Shown: one piece after another, positions 27,325 to 35,589 of the stretch
How the letters are laid out: every line of letters starts with the position of its first letter
Position numbering within the stretch: position 1 is the first letter of the stretch
Assembly (NCBI RefSeq): GCF_015354735.1
Contig: NZ_JACEFJ010000008.1
Span: forward strand, 180,263 to 244,262
Reading direction: 5' to 3'
From: Pararhodonellum marinum
GTDB taxonomy: Bacteria > Bacteroidota > Bacteroidia > Cytophagales > Cyclobacteriaceae
DNA: 64,000 nt
The notes under the pieces: model-generated
The model's input: only the letters and a program-made list of their open reading frames with translations
Database searches by the model: none
Told to the model about the DNA's origin: nothing
Made by a program: the position numbers and the translations under genes

Positions 27325-27906
27325 TCAGTTTATTTCAGCGCTACTTTGGGCAATCAGCTCTGCTTCCTGTTTCAATACATACAGCCAATTATCATGTTGT
27401 TTCCTTAATTTGTTGGGTAAAAAAATCTTTTGAAGTTTTGCCAGGGACCCGGTTTGGGACTCATCCGTGATGACTTTACAGCCTGTGGCCGTGGGAAAAA
27501 TAACCCAGGCATGCATCCCCTGGATTTTCTTTTCATTGAATTGCCAGGAAAGTGATCGGTAAGGTTCAAACGCTACGATCTCGTTGTTGAGCGATTGACC
27601 CATTGAATTCCAGAACACCTTGGCGTTTGGTGACAAGGCTGTTTGGGAGCTGTCTTCAAACTGTATATTCTGAATACCGTCATACCATTCCATCCAGTCC
27701 TTTGCATTGACCAGTAAATTCCATACGATTTCAGGGGAAGCATTGATTTCAATTTCGTTGTGGACATAGAAATCGCTTGCTTTTGGATCAAATTCAGCAG
27801 GCCAATCGATCAGGTTTTCAGACTCATTGTATTTTTTGGAACTGCTTTGAGCCAATAAGTTGAATGCCATAAGGATCAGGACAAGGGAAGAAAGAATGCT
27901 TTTCAT
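27325..27906 (-). CDS. Secreted SRPBCC (START-like) domain protein
   Basis: A 193-residue protein from ATG 27906 with signal peptide (SILSSLVLILMAFNLLAQ). The mature part is an SRPBCC fold: HNEIEINASPEIVWNLLVNAKDWMEWYDGI, then VFWNSMGQSLNNEIVAFEPYRSLSWQF. Such domains bind hydrophobic ligands. Export is unusual. It is the last gene of the TetR-governed operon. Confidence 0.8.
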   Translation of the reverse strand: MKSILSSLVLILMAFNLLAQSSSKKYNESENLIDWPAEFDPKASDFYVHNEIEINASPEIVWNLLVNAKDWMEWYDGIQNIQFEDSSQTALSPNAKVFWNSMGQSLNNEIVAFEPYRSLSWQFNEKKIQGMHAWVIFPTATGCKVITDESQTGSLAKLQKIFLPNKLRKQHDNWLYVLKQEAELIAQSSAEIN

Positions 27907-27916
27907 GATTGATGAT

Positions 27917-28717
27917 TTAATGGTGAGTGATTTCTGTAGTTTTTTTTTCTTTATGTAAGGGAAACATGGGTTTGCCTTTGAGCGCCTGCAGCAAAGTAAA
28001 AGTTGCCAAAGCCCCATAGACTATCCCAACCAACCAAACAGCCTTGGTATTTTTAAGGAGATAAAAAGCTAAGACGGGTAATACCTGTAAAGCATGCATG
28101 CCGATGAAATGAGCAATCCTCAGATCTCCCACCTTTCTGCTCCAACCTACGATGAAAAGATCGGAATTGTCATTTTCCAGCCCAACCGTATGGCTCGACC
28201 TGCCCCCCATCAGGAAGCCCTCAAAAGCAAAAATGACAAAAATCAATATGCCAAGCCGAATGCCCCACAGGTAGTGGACAGGCAAGTCAGGGATGTCCTG
28301 AACGAAAAACAGGAGTCCGATGTAGGCAGTATATACCGTGACCCCTGTAGCCGCAAGGGCCATCAGGGAAAACATCATGGAATGGAAAGCACTGCTGTTG
28401 TTGTAATGGGATGGCTGACCCTGACTTGCCTTGAGGGTGATGTACGCGATCTCAAAACCCAATAAAACAATGACCACCCAATTGAAGGCCTGCACATTGA
28501 AGACGGGCAAATAGTAGCAATACCAGGCCATGGCCCAGGCAAACAAAAAGGTGGAAAAAGCAAACTTGAAAGGCTTGTACCAGGCATTTACCTGATAAAG
28601 CTGCGTTTGCGAAATCCTCGTCATGACCAAAAAGAGCACGGCAAAAGCCAAACACAACAACCCAAAAATGAACAAAGTTTCATTCCTGAACTTCAATTCC
28701 AAGAGAAAGGCTTTCAT
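27917..28717 (-). CDS. Seven-helix membrane protein, unknown function
   Basis: A 266-residue protein with about seven hydrophobic helices (LFIFGLLCLAFAVLFLVM, FSTFLFAWAMAWYCYYL, FNWVVIVLLGFEIAYITL, FSLMALAATGVTVYTAYIGLLFFV, GIRLGILIFVIFAFEGFLMGG, HALQVLPVLAFYLL and a last one). I cannot name the family with confidence. It lies 10 bases upstream of the SRPBCC gene and 4 bases downstream of the SDR gene, so it is translationally linked to the operon. Confidence 0.7.
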   Translation of the reverse strand: MKAFLLELKFRNETLFIFGLLCLAFAVLFLVMTRISQTQLYQVNAWYKPFKFAFSTFLFAWAMAWYCYYLPVFNVQAFNWVVIVLLGFEIAYITLKASQGQPSHYNNSSAFHSMMFSLMALAATGVTVYTAYIGLLFFVQDIPDLPVHYLWGIRLGILIFVIFAFEGFLMGGRSSHTVGLENDNSDLFIVGWSRKVGDLRIAHFIGMHALQVLPVLAFYLLKNTKAVWLVGIVYGALATFTLLQALKGKPMFPLHKEKKTTEITHH

Positions 28718-28721
28718 ACAG

Positions 28722-29501
28722 TCAAGAGGGTATGCTGGCCAGGTTCTTCTTGATCCGCATCATGATCACACCCGGGGTAATCCGAGGGAGATTGGTCAAA
28801 AACCAATTCATTTTTCCAACTACTTTCTTTCCCTTGCCGTGCAACAAAAGGTGAACCCCTTCCTTGGCAACCGTTTGGGGTGGGACCGGTTTATTGGCAC
28901 TCATGGCATTGGTTTTCCGCATTTCTGGGGTATGGAAAGGAGTCTCCACCGTACCCGGACAAAGGGTGGTCACAATGACCCCGCTCTCTTCCAACTCGGC
29001 TGCTATGGTTTGGGAAAACGCCAACACAAAGGATTTGGTGGCTGAGTACACCGAATAATAAGGAAAGGGCAAAAAGGATAAGATGGAAGCTACATTCATG
29101 ATTCTTCCTGACTTTCGCTTTGCCATATCCCTTCCAAACAACTTGGTGAGCACCATCAGGCTGCTGATGTTCAGATTCACCATATCCAGTTCATGGTCCA
29201 GCGAAGTTTCCACAAAGTCCCCATATCCCCCAAACCCTGCATTGTTGACCAAATGGCTCACCAGCAGGTTTTTGGATTTGGTTTCTTCATAAAGCGTTTG
29301 GGCATTGATTGGATTGGAAAGGTCTTTTGAGATGGCGTGGACCTCGACCTGATAGTTTCTGCTGAGCTCTTGTTGTAATTGCTCCAGTTTTTGGAGGCTC
29401 CTTGCGACCAAGATCAGATTGTATTTCTTTTGGGCCAGGATTTTGGCCATTTCATAGCCAATACCGGATGAGGCACCGGTTATCAGGATGTATTCTTTCA
29501 T
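28722..29501 (-). CDS. Short-chain dehydrogenase/reductase
   Basis: A 259-residue protein from ATG 29501. It has the TGASSGIG cofactor motif near residue 10, NNAGFGGYG, and the catalytic YSVYSATK (Y-x-x-x-K) near residue 155. It follows the classical SDR layout and would reduce or oxidise a carbonyl/alcohol with NAD(P). The C-terminal extension (VPPQTVAKEGVHLLLHGKGKKVVGKMNWFLTNL) is typical of membrane-associated SDRs acting on lipids. Substrate unknown. Confidence 0.85.
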   Translation of the reverse strand: MKEYILITGASSGIGYEMAKILAQKKYNLILVARSLQKLEQLQQELSRNYQVEVHAISKDLSNPINAQTLYEETKSKNLLVSHLVNNAGFGGYGDFVETSLDHELDMVNLNISSLMVLTKLFGRDMAKRKSGRIMNVASILSFLPFPYYSVYSATKSFVLAFSQTIAAELEESGVIVTTLCPGTVETPFHTPEMRKTNAMSANKPVPPQTVAKEGVHLLLHGKGKKVVGKMNWFLTNLPRITPGVIMMRIKKNLASIPS

Positions 29502-29517
29502 GGTTTCTATGTTTTGT

Positions 29518-29955
29518 TTATTTGAATCTTGACCATGTTTCTGATCTCCCAAATAGGGAAATGCCCACATAGCCCCTTACTTCTAACTTGTCACCCGATT
29601 TTAAGGTGAGTTTGCATGAATAGGTTTTACCGTCCTTAGGGTCATAAATGCTGCCCTCGCTCCAGGTGTTTTTGCCATCGAATTTGAAATCCTTCAGTAT
29701 GGTCATACCCACCAAATTCTTCCCCCTTAATTTGGGATCAGGGTTATTGGAATCTTTGGTATCCCCACCCGTTCCCCAAGTGATTTCTCCAAAGTATCGG
29801 TCTTGGGATTTGTAGATGTTAAACTTCGCGTTTCCCTCCTCATTGACCCATTCACCGAGGATAGCATCTGCTTTTTCATTGGTTGGAGAATGCATGAATT
29901 TTCCAACTAAACCCGGGAACAGCACCAGCATCGAAATTGAAATTAATTTCATCAT
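29518..29955 (-). CDS. DUF2147 secreted protein
   Basis: A 145-residue protein from ATG 29955 (or 29952) with an N-terminal hydrophobic segment (KLISISMLVLFPGLVGKF). It has the DUF2147 features AILGEWVNEEGNAKFNIYKSQDRYFGEITW and DPKDGKTYSCKLTLKSGDKLEVRGYVGISLFGRSETW. DUF2147 proteins are periplasmic lipocalin-like beta proteins of unknown role. First gene after tetR in the operon; its first codons overlap tandem TetR-like operators. Confidence 0.85.
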   Translation of the reverse strand: MMKLISISMLVLFPGLVGKFMHSPTNEKADAILGEWVNEEGNAKFNIYKSQDRYFGEITWGTGGDTKDSNNPDPKLRGKNLVGMTILKDFKFDGKNTWSEGSIYDPKDGKTYSCKLTLKSGDKLEVRGYVGISLFGRSETWSRFK

Positions 29956-29989
29956 ATGAATATTGTTTAAATTATGAACATTGTTCATT
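29956..29989 (-). promoter_or_regulatory. Tandem TetR-like operators before the DUF2147 gene
   Basis: TATGAACATTGTTCATT (29973-29989) is a 17-base palindrome nearly identical to the operator at 30648-30664. A weaker copy (ATGAATATTGTTTAAA, from about 29957) abuts it at 17-18 bases, giving two turns of repeated half sites. This suggests a second repressed promoter inside the operon. Confidence 0.75.
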
Positions 29990-30003
29990 AAAGGGCAAAA
30001 AAA

Positions 30004-30618
30004 TTATTTTTTGTCGATTAATGCCACAAATTCTTCGTAAGCCTTTTCCATCATCGTTTCAGGATTATCCAAATTCACCCCTTTGACTCTTTGACTGATA
30101 TGTAAGGAACACATCCCGTGCACCGTACTCCAGATCACAAACGAAAGCGGTTCCAGCTGATGCCCATCAAAATGGCCCCTTTCCATACATTGCTGTACGT
30201 TATTCAACAGGACATCAAAGGTAGCCTTTCCCTCATTCCACTCCTCTTTGTGCATAGAGTCCAGAAATTCCATGGGTGCCCTCATGTTGAACATCAGGTC
30301 ATACATGTCAGGATTATCCATCGCAAACTCCAGATAAACCCTTCCGAGGGCCTTCAGCCTTTCCATTGGATCAGAAACGCTGTTTAAGATCCGCATCGCC
30401 CCGCCCAACTGTCCAAAGCCTTGGGTATGGAGTTCATGGAGGATGTCGTTTTTATCCTTGAAGTAGACATAAACCGTCCCCACGCTATATTCAATGTCCT
30501 CAGCTATCTTCCTGATCGTAACCTGATCGATGCCCTTTTTGACAAATAACTTTTTGGCCGCATTTAAAATCAAAGATTTGATCTCTTCTCTCTCTTTGGC
30601 TTTGCGTTCGGAAGTCCC
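30004..30618 (-). CDS. TetR/AcrR-family repressor
   Basis: A 204-residue protein from ATG 30618; the in-frame ATG at 30663 lies inside the operator and upstream of the -7 element, so it is not used. The N-terminal TetR helix-turn-helix reads ILNAAKKLFVKKGIDQVTIRKIAEDIEYSVGTVYVYFKDKNDILHEL. The C-terminal ligand domain matches the TetR_C family with YLEFAMDNPDMYDLMFN and FVIWSTVHGMCSLHI, typical of regulators that respond to lipophilic compounds. It heads an operon of DUF2147, SDR, membrane protein and SRPBCC genes, and is probably autorepressing. Confidence 0.92.
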   Translation of the reverse strand, partial: GTSERKAKEREEIKSLILNAAKKLFVKKGIDQVTIRKIAEDIEYSVGTVYVYFKDKNDILHELHTQGFGQLGGAMRILNSVSDPMERLKALGRVYLEFAMDNPDMYDLMFNMRAPMEFLDSMHKEEWNEGKATFDVLLNNVQQCMERGHFDGHQLEPLSFVIWSTVHGMCSLHISQRVKGVNLDNPETMMEKAYEEFVALIDKK

Positions 30619-30639
30619 CATTGATTTCAAACTCTTTGT

Positions 30640-30671
30640 CAAATATAAATGAACACTGTTCATTATTCCAA
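30640..30671 (-). promoter_or_regulatory. tetR promoter with operator between -33 and -7
   Basis: On the minus strand TTG (30669-30671) and TATATTTG (30640-30647) are separated by 21 bases. The spacer contains the 17-base palindrome AATGAACAGTGTTCATT at 30648-30664, perfect apart from its centre. A bound repressor would block the promoter, so autoregulation is strongly suggested. Confidence 0.88.
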
Positions 30672-30783
30672 ACTTTTTATAAAAAATTTTTAAAAAGCTT
30701 TTAAAAAGCTTTTAAAGAAAGTAACTAAAACAAATGAAAAGCCTCAATAAAAGTATCCGGTTAATCTTAAATGATAAAAAAAT

Positions 30784-30964
30784 GTATGTACGCAATGATG
30801 CCAGGAAAAAGGTAATTCAATATAATTCTCGCCAGCAAACTGAAATGTCCGGTACATCCCTGTCCGACGACAGGCGGGCCTGCCCGACGACGGCGGGGGA
30901 TTTCCGACTTCGGACTTCCGACCCGTTTGAAGAAGAATATTGGGTTACTGGCAAAGAAGCGGAT
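30784..30964 (+). repeat. Dispersed palindromic element, copy 2 (two core units)
   Basis: Same orientation as copy 1. The left end is GTATGTACGCAATGATGCC, the right end GGCAAAGAAGCGGAT. The core holds two GC-rich units of the CCCGACGACAGGCGGG type. It fills most of the 378-base gap between tetR and the DAG-kinase gene; the remainder (30665-30783) is A/T-rich with two AAAAAGCTTTT words. Confidence 0.85.
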
Positions 30965-30996
30965 ATTCAAAAAAAAATATAGTTTTCCTTGCTAAG

Positions 30997-31875
30997 TCAA
31001 GTTGCCAAATTACTGTAAAATTCAATTTTCATCTTTTTTATTTGGATATGTACCATAGCCTCTTGTTTTTTCATCTCGCCATCTATATGAAATTCAGCAT
31101 TTTCAAGATTTCCGATAGTAACTTTATCCCCACTAAAGGTCTGCACAAAGTCCAAATCTGAAAAGTCTTCCTTGAAAAATCCCCCGGTGAGTGCCATCCA
31201 CTCTCTAAGACTGTCGGGGTTGAGGACAATGATTTCAAATTTCCCATCATCCATTTTTCCCATAGGATTGATTTTTGCGCCGGTTCCATACCTATCTCCA
31301 TTGGCAATGACCAGCATCTTGGCGTTGACCTGTTTTTTTTCTCCATTTAGTTCCAGCGAGAAACTATATTTATTGTCTTCAAATAACTGAGCTACAGAAT
31401 TTTTAAAATAACTTCCCATTCCCCTTTCATCACTTTCTTCGAATTTTTTGATCAGGGCCGCATTGAAACCGAAATCGCATACATGAAGGCATATCTCGCC
31501 ATTGACATCCAGTACATCCATCTGAATGGTTTTTCCCGACTGCAATGCCCGCATGCTGTCTTCCCAGGTCTCTATGCCGAGACAGGCACTTAGACCGTTG
31601 GCCGATCCAAATGGGATGGGAAGAAAGGGAGTGGGTAAGCCATACAGTTGGGAGGCCACCAGCTTGATGGTTCCATCACCACCACCTACCATGACAAGGT
31701 CAAAGTTGTCCTTTTTTAGCAGTTGTTGAATGGATGCTTCATCGTCATTTCCGGTGGTATGCCATACTGATACTGAATAGCCTGACACCCTCTGGCATAT
31801 TTGATCTATCAGCTCTTTTTGGTTTTCAAGATTTCCGGCTGTTGGATTTACTATAAATAAGGCGCTTTGACCCAT
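30997..31875 (-). CDS. Diacylglycerol kinase-family lipid kinase (YegS/DgkB-like)
   Basis: A 292-residue protein. The catalytic GGGDGT motif is at about residue 66, PFGSANGLS follows (about 88), and IDGE lies near the C-terminus. NPTAGN sits at the N-terminus. These motifs define the DAGK catalytic domain, which phosphorylates diacylglycerol or related lipids with ATP at the inner membrane surface. It lies 70 bases downstream of an App1-type phosphatase gene, whose reaction is the reverse. Confidence 0.88.
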   Translation of the reverse strand: MGQSALFIVNPTAGNLENQKELIDQICQRVSGYSVSVWHTTGNDDEASIQQLLKKDNFDLVMVGGGDGTIKLVASQLYGLPTPFLPIPFGSANGLSACLGIETWEDSMRALQSGKTIQMDVLDVNGEICLHVCDFGFNAALIKKFEESDERGMGSYFKNSVAQLFEDNKYSFSLELNGEKKQVNAKMLVIANGDRYGTGAKINPMGKMDDGKFEIIVLNPDSLREWMALTGGFFKEDFSDLDFVQTFSGDKVTIGNLENAEFHIDGEMKKQEAMVHIQIKKMKIEFYSNLAT

Positions 31876-31945
31876 GATGTTCCCGATAAATTTTTATATA
31901 AATCATCAAATGCCGTTCCCAAAAATCCAAAAAGAAATTAAAGAT

Positions 31946-32971
31946 TCAGAGGAAATTTTTCGCATGGGCTATGGCCTCTGAGGAATGCTGCACCCATGCA
32001 ATGGGAATTTCCGGGTTATATTGATTCAGTAGAATTTCCCTTTCCTTATCTACCTTTTTTATTCTCCGGATATATACAGCTTTGACGCGGTCAGGATACT
32101 TTTCGATTATTTCAGTGTACAGCTCCGGATCATGTTGCCCACTGTCCCCGATCAGGATAAATTTCATGGGAGAGAACATGGACATGAGCAATGAAATCTT
32201 CTCCAGTTTGTGGTCATGGTTCCCCCCTCCTGATTTCCAGATGTTTCTCAGGTTAACATGGGGGTCTTTTAACAACAGGGGGCCTTTGGGAATTTTTCTG
32301 TAATTCAGAAAATCCTGAATCAAGTCAAAAAGATTCCAGTCGCTGCTTGAAACATAAAATACCGGATAATGCCCCTGTTTGGTCAAAAGTGTATAGAAAT
32401 CGCTCACTCCGGGAAATGGCCGACGGGTATAGGCATTCTTAGATACTGACAACCACAGCTTTTTTCCCAATGAAGTGGCGTGTGAAATGATGATCGTATC
32501 ATCGATATCTGAAATAATGCCTATGGGATGTTGTGCTGAAATGCGGGAAATTTCAACCCGTTTGGTTTTTTCTTCCGCTGTGATTCCTTCATCTTCCAAA
32601 AGGGTAAGCATAGCAAAATCTGCTTGACCCTCTGGAGGGGCTGGGATGGCCCATCGCTTTTCAAACAGGCCTTCCAGGTTGCTGACCATAATTTCTTCCC
32701 TCCCCTGGTATGCCAAACTTACCCGCGCATCGGGAATACTGCTACCTGCATACCGTCTTATAGATGCCAATACATTTTGCAAAGCATTTTTCTTACTGGA
32801 AGGGCGGCTTTGCTTGTAGGCTTCGATAATTCTTCCTTTAATGAATATTTCCTTATCATTACCAAAAGCCAGGAAGAGTTCCATCCGGACGAGATCCAGT
32901 TTTCCTATTTTCCTTTTGAATTTGGAAAAGGCATAGCGAAGGGGGAAAGTTAGCCAGCGGAAGATGTTCAT
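31946..32971 (-). CDS. App1-type phosphatidate phosphatase (DUF2183) protein
   Basis: A 341-residue protein. The HAD-like motif DIDDTI (about 157) carries the DxDxT nucleophile signature, with FYVSSSDWN, KDPHVNL and FILIGDSGQHDPELY, the conserved blocks of the App1 catalytic domain. The N-terminal 130 residues resemble the App1 regulatory region. In yeast, App1 removes phosphate from phosphatidate. Bacterial members are largely uncharacterised; here an opposing lipid kinase is immediately downstream. Likely a two-gene operon. Confidence 0.85.
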   Translation of the reverse strand: MNIFRWLTFPLRYAFSKFKRKIGKLDLVRMELFLAFGNDKEIFIKGRIIEAYKQSRPSSKKNALQNVLASIRRYAGSSIPDARVSLAYQGREEIMVSNLEGLFEKRWAIPAPPEGQADFAMLTLLEDEGITAEEKTKRVEISRISAQHPIGIISDIDDTIIISHATSLGKKLWLSVSKNAYTRRPFPGVSDFYTLLTKQGHYPVFYVSSSDWNLFDLIQDFLNYRKIPKGPLLLKDPHVNLRNIWKSGGGNHDHKLEKISLLMSMFSPMKFILIGDSGQHDPELYTEIIEKYPDRVKAVYIRRIKKVDKEREILLNQYNPEIPIAWVQHSSEAIAHAKNFL

Positions 32972-33153
32972 CTGAAATGTTTGGTTAGCATGGTATCAAA
33001 ACCTGAACCAAGAATAAATATAGAATGAACTTCTAATTTATGTATTTAATTGAATCTCTTGGCCGTATCACTCAGGATTGTGGCTGATTCGCATCACTTG
33101 AGTCAAAAGAAGACAGTATACACTTCAAAATGTGACACTTTACATTTCATGTT

Positions 33154-33185
33154 CCTCTTGGGCTCGAACCAAGGACCCTTTGATT
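33154..33185 (-). repeat. Duplicated 3' half of tRNA-Asn
   Basis: 32 bases identical to 33266-33297 of the tRNA-Asn gene, covering the anticodon-loop edge, variable and T arm and part of the acceptor. It lies beyond the tRNA terminator. Tyrosine recombinases of integrative elements often leave exactly this kind of repeat at tRNA 3' ends. Only 80 bases separate the copies and no integrase is present, so it is either a remnant attachment site or a local duplication. Confidence 0.8.
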
Positions 33186-33227
33186 CATCCCGCAAGTGCG
33201 GAACGCTTATCAACTGATTCCTCTTCA

Positions 33228-33257
33228 TAAAAAAAGCCCTGCATTGCTGCAAGGCTT
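33228..33257 (-). terminator. Terminator of tRNA-Asn
   Basis: On the minus strand AGCCTTGCA pairs with TGCAGGGCT (one G-T pair) around GCAA and is followed by seven Ts. Confidence 0.9.
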
Positions 33258-33260
33258 CTG

Positions 33261-33334
33261 CTCCTCCTCTTGGGCTCGAACCAAGGACCCTTTGATTAAC
33301 AGTCAAATGCTCTAACCAACTGAGCTAAGGAGGA
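33261..33334 (-). tRNA. tRNA-Asn (anticodon GTT)
   Basis: Cloverleaf with acceptor TCCTCCT/AGGAGGA and discriminator G. The D arm is TAGCTCAGTTGGTTAGAGC and the anticodon stem TTTGA/TCAAA closes loop CTGTTAA (anticodon GTT). The T arm is GGTTCGAGCC. CCA is not encoded, unlike tRNA-Val at 7480. Confidence 0.97.
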
Positions 33335-33373
33335 ATTTGTGATAAATGATCAACCCTTTCGGTTAATGTGACG

Positions 33374-33404
33374 CAAACTTAGCAGGTTGTTTGATTTTTT
33401 CCAA
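33374..33404 (-). promoter_or_regulatory. Promoter of tRNA-Asn
   Basis: On the minus strand TTG (33402-33404), 20 bases, then TAAGTTTGC. It matches the Bacteroidota vegetative promoter and lies about 40 bases before the tRNA. Confidence 0.85.
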
Positions 33405-33458
33405 GCTACTGACATAAAATTTATCCACCCAAGTATTATTGCACTCATGTTCAAGGCT

Positions 33459-34511
33459 TTAATTGATTAATAAATTCAGTGGATTGTACTTGTCAAATTG
33501 TCGCCTGAATTTGGGCCCGGGATCGAAACGGTAAATGAAATTTATTCTGTAGTTGCCAGTCATCAGGCTATTTTGAAAACCTGAATTTTCTGCCAAGCGG
33601 ATATTGTTGTGCACGATGTTGGCATTGATCGACCATTTATCGTTGTTATAACCTACAAATGCCCTTCCAAAAAAATTGGGATTGAACCTCCAGGATGAAT
33701 TTCTCAAAGCATCGCCATCCAGAGCAGTATATCCTACGGACAGGTTGGCGCTTGCCGAAACGGTAATAAAAAAATACTTTTTGAACACCAATGTATAGGC
33801 AGCCCCACCGCTAGGCCCAATCTCAAAGAAATTGATGTATTGAAACTCTCTTTCAGCACCTGTCAAATCCCTTGACGGCAACAGGGTACTGTCTCCTCGG
33901 ACACTTCCTGCATACCACTCCATACCATAGAGGAAAGTTCCTGCGGATTTAATCTGACGCTCATTTTGTTGGAAGGCTGCTCGATAGGAGAACTGCTCCG
34001 GATTACTGAGAAATTGAAAGGAGGCTCCTAATTTTATGACCCGGATATCAGGCCTCAAAAAAAACTCGGATCCCTCAGGAGCAAACTTCCTGGATGGCAA
34101 TAAATGATAGCCTCTATAGAACTGAGCGAACAAATCAATCACATATTTTTTGGGATATATGTGCGCCTGAAGATCAAGATATCGAGTATTGCCAAGTCCT
34201 ATATCCCTATTCATAAACCCAAAACCATAGGCAAGATTCAATGTGAAAAAATCGTAAGTCGCACCAATGCCAAGATTATGTGTGGTGTTTGGCCAAAACA
34301 GTGCCTTTTCCCCACCAATCTTGTCTTCCATCTCCAAGGCAGTATACTTCCTTGACATATACAACCTACTTCCCAACAGTTTGGGATAAGTGATAAAATA
34401 TCCATTCACTGAGTCTTTTTCAGGCAAGCTCTCGTCTTGAGCTGAAGCGGGAAAATCAAAAAAGAAAAATAAAAACCACAAAAACACAAACCCTATTAAA
34501 TATTTTATCAT
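33459..34511 (-). CDS. DUF4421 outer-membrane beta-barrel protein
   Basis: A 350-residue protein with signal peptide (IKYLIGFVFLWFLFFFFDFPASAQ). Alternating hydrophobic strands are rich in Tyr/Phe (RYLDLQAHIYPKKYVIDLFAQFYRGYHL; SYRAAFQQNERQIKSAGTFLYGMEWY), with an S-x-G-G-A-A-Y-T-L-V-F-K-K-Y-F-F-I-T-V segment, typical of DUF4421 proteins. These are outer-membrane proteins of unknown function. It is separated from the tRNA by 60 bases, and its upstream side borders the gene-free region. Confidence 0.85.
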   Translation of the reverse strand: MIKYLIGFVFLWFLFFFFDFPASAQDESLPEKDSVNGYFITYPKLLGSRLYMSRKYTALEMEDKIGGEKALFWPNTTHNLGIGATYDFFTLNLAYGFGFMNRDIGLGNTRYLDLQAHIYPKKYVIDLFAQFYRGYHLLPSRKFAPEGSEFFLRPDIRVIKLGASFQFLSNPEQFSYRAAFQQNERQIKSAGTFLYGMEWYAGSVRGDSTLLPSRDLTGAEREFQYINFFEIGPSGGAAYTLVFKKYFFITVSASANLSVGYTALDGDALRNSSWRFNPNFFGRAFVGYNNDKWSINANIVHNNIRLAENSGFQNSLMTGNYRINFIYRFDPGPKFRRQFDKYNPLNLLIN

Positions 34512-34743
34512 CCTACTGCTATTCTATAACCTGAGTCAAATTTTAAACCATAAAAATACAAATAACATACCGATAAATCTGAGACAAGTAAACATTTCAG
34601 GATTTCATTTAATGAATACCAAAATCTGGCATTGCTATTTTACTAATGGAGAAAGATTTTTTTAAATAAACATCAATTTATAAGGTTGCATTCAAAAAAA
34701 GAATGCTTTCTAATATAATGCACAAAGAAATTCCAGGTTAAAG

Positions 34744-34832
34744 GAAAAGAAGAAAGCGGGGAAAAAAAAATAATATTAAAATTCCCGCTGAATATTTTAA
34801 AACAATAAGCAGAAAAAGTTGCTTAATCACCC
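34744..34832 (-). ncRNA. Candidate small RNA, cassette A
   Basis: The predicted transcript starts at GGGTGATTAAGC (34832 down), four bases after a -7 element TACATTTG. It ends in a hairpin AGCGGG/CCCGCT with an intervening T-rich loop, followed by TTTCTTCTTTTCC. The first 24 bases are identical to cassette C. The GTG could begin a short peptide, but the encoded text is not shared with cassette B, so an RNA is favoured. Confidence 0.5.
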
Positions 34833-34836
34833 ATTT

Positions 34837-34883
34837 CAAATGTAGGAAAAGTTTTTAAGTCAAAAAATACCCAATTCAGGGTA
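34837..34883 (-). promoter_or_regulatory. Cassette A promoter and palindromic operator
   Basis: -7 TACATTTG (34837-34844). Twenty-three bases upstream is a 16-base palindrome TACCCAATTCAGGGTA pattern (34868-34883, plus-strand reading) with 7-2-7 symmetry like NarL/LuxR-type sites. T/A runs on both sides mean it could also act as a terminator hairpin. Confidence 0.55.
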
Positions 34884-35224
34884 TTTTTTGGTAATTCTTG
34901 GTTTAATCACCGGATTCGAAAGAAATGTGAAGTTCAAATTTTACGATACCTCCTTTAAGCAGGCATGGAATTTACTTCATGATTCAATTTCTAAGCTAAA
35001 GAGTTCACTAAACCGGGCTATTATTGCTTCAATACCAGCCATCAGGAAGAAAAATCAACCCTGAGCAAAAAAACTAAAGCTGTCAGCTTATCCTGTATAA
35101 ATAGAAAAATATGTATGGCCATTACTTTGCCAGTAAATGATTTCAAAATGGCTTCTGAAGACATGTTTACCGAGGATTAGTGCAAAAAAATTAGGCAAGC
35201 CAGAATTCCATTTATCCATATAAG

Positions 35225-35262
35225 AAAAAAAGGCTTGTGAAAAAAAACAAGCCTTTTAATTA
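35225..35262. terminator. Bidirectional terminator in the small-RNA region
   Basis: AGGCTTGT pairs with ACAAGCCT around an A-rich loop, with A/T runs on both sides. It would end cassette B transcripts that read through the first hairpin. Confidence 0.85.
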
Positions 35263-35265
35263 AAA

Positions 35266-35367
35266 GATCAGAAAAGAGAAGGAGGTCACAAAAATATTTG
35301 AAGTACCTCCAACTCACACTTACACACTTACAAAAAATAAATCCTTGAAAATGTAGTTTAATCACCC
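35266..35367 (-). ncRNA. Candidate small RNA, cassette B
   Basis: The predicted start is GGGTGATTAAAC at 35367, five bases after -7 TACCTTTG. The 3' part contains AAGTGTGTAAGTGTGAGTTG shared with cassette C, then a GGAGGT...ACCTCC hairpin and TTCTCTTTTC, with a second strong terminator at 35225. Confidence 0.55.
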
Positions 35368-35371
35368 TTAT

Positions 35372-35418
35372 CAAAGGTATAGAATCTTGGCCTTTCAAAA
35401 AATACCCAATTCACGGTA
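35372..35418 (-). promoter_or_regulatory. Cassette B promoter and palindromic operator
   Basis: -7 TACCTTTG (35372-35379). Palindrome at 35403-35418 (TACCCAATTCACGGTA on +, one mismatch), 23 bases upstream, the same distance as in cassette A. Confidence 0.6.
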
Positions 35419-35589
35419 TTTTTCTACCCAATTTTCATCCATTTAGCATTGATATTTAATTTTTTTAATTTCTATTATAAATATTCGGTGAAATGTGCCG
35501 GAATTGTTATCAGCATGCAGAAACCATGACCTTTGGATGGTCCCATTGAAAACAAGAAATAAATGATGAAAGAAGGAAGGTAGATTGGA

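Noticed and set aside
33103..33306. 67-residue ORF on the minus strand over the tRNA-Asn region
   Set aside because: It translates tRNA-Asn sequence and its duplicated half (NQRVLGSSPRGGA is the usual tRNA-derived text).
35177..35398. 73-residue ORF on the minus strand over cassette B
   Set aside because: It runs through the -7 element, hairpin and terminator of the small-RNA cassette, and its text is not shared with cassettes A and C.
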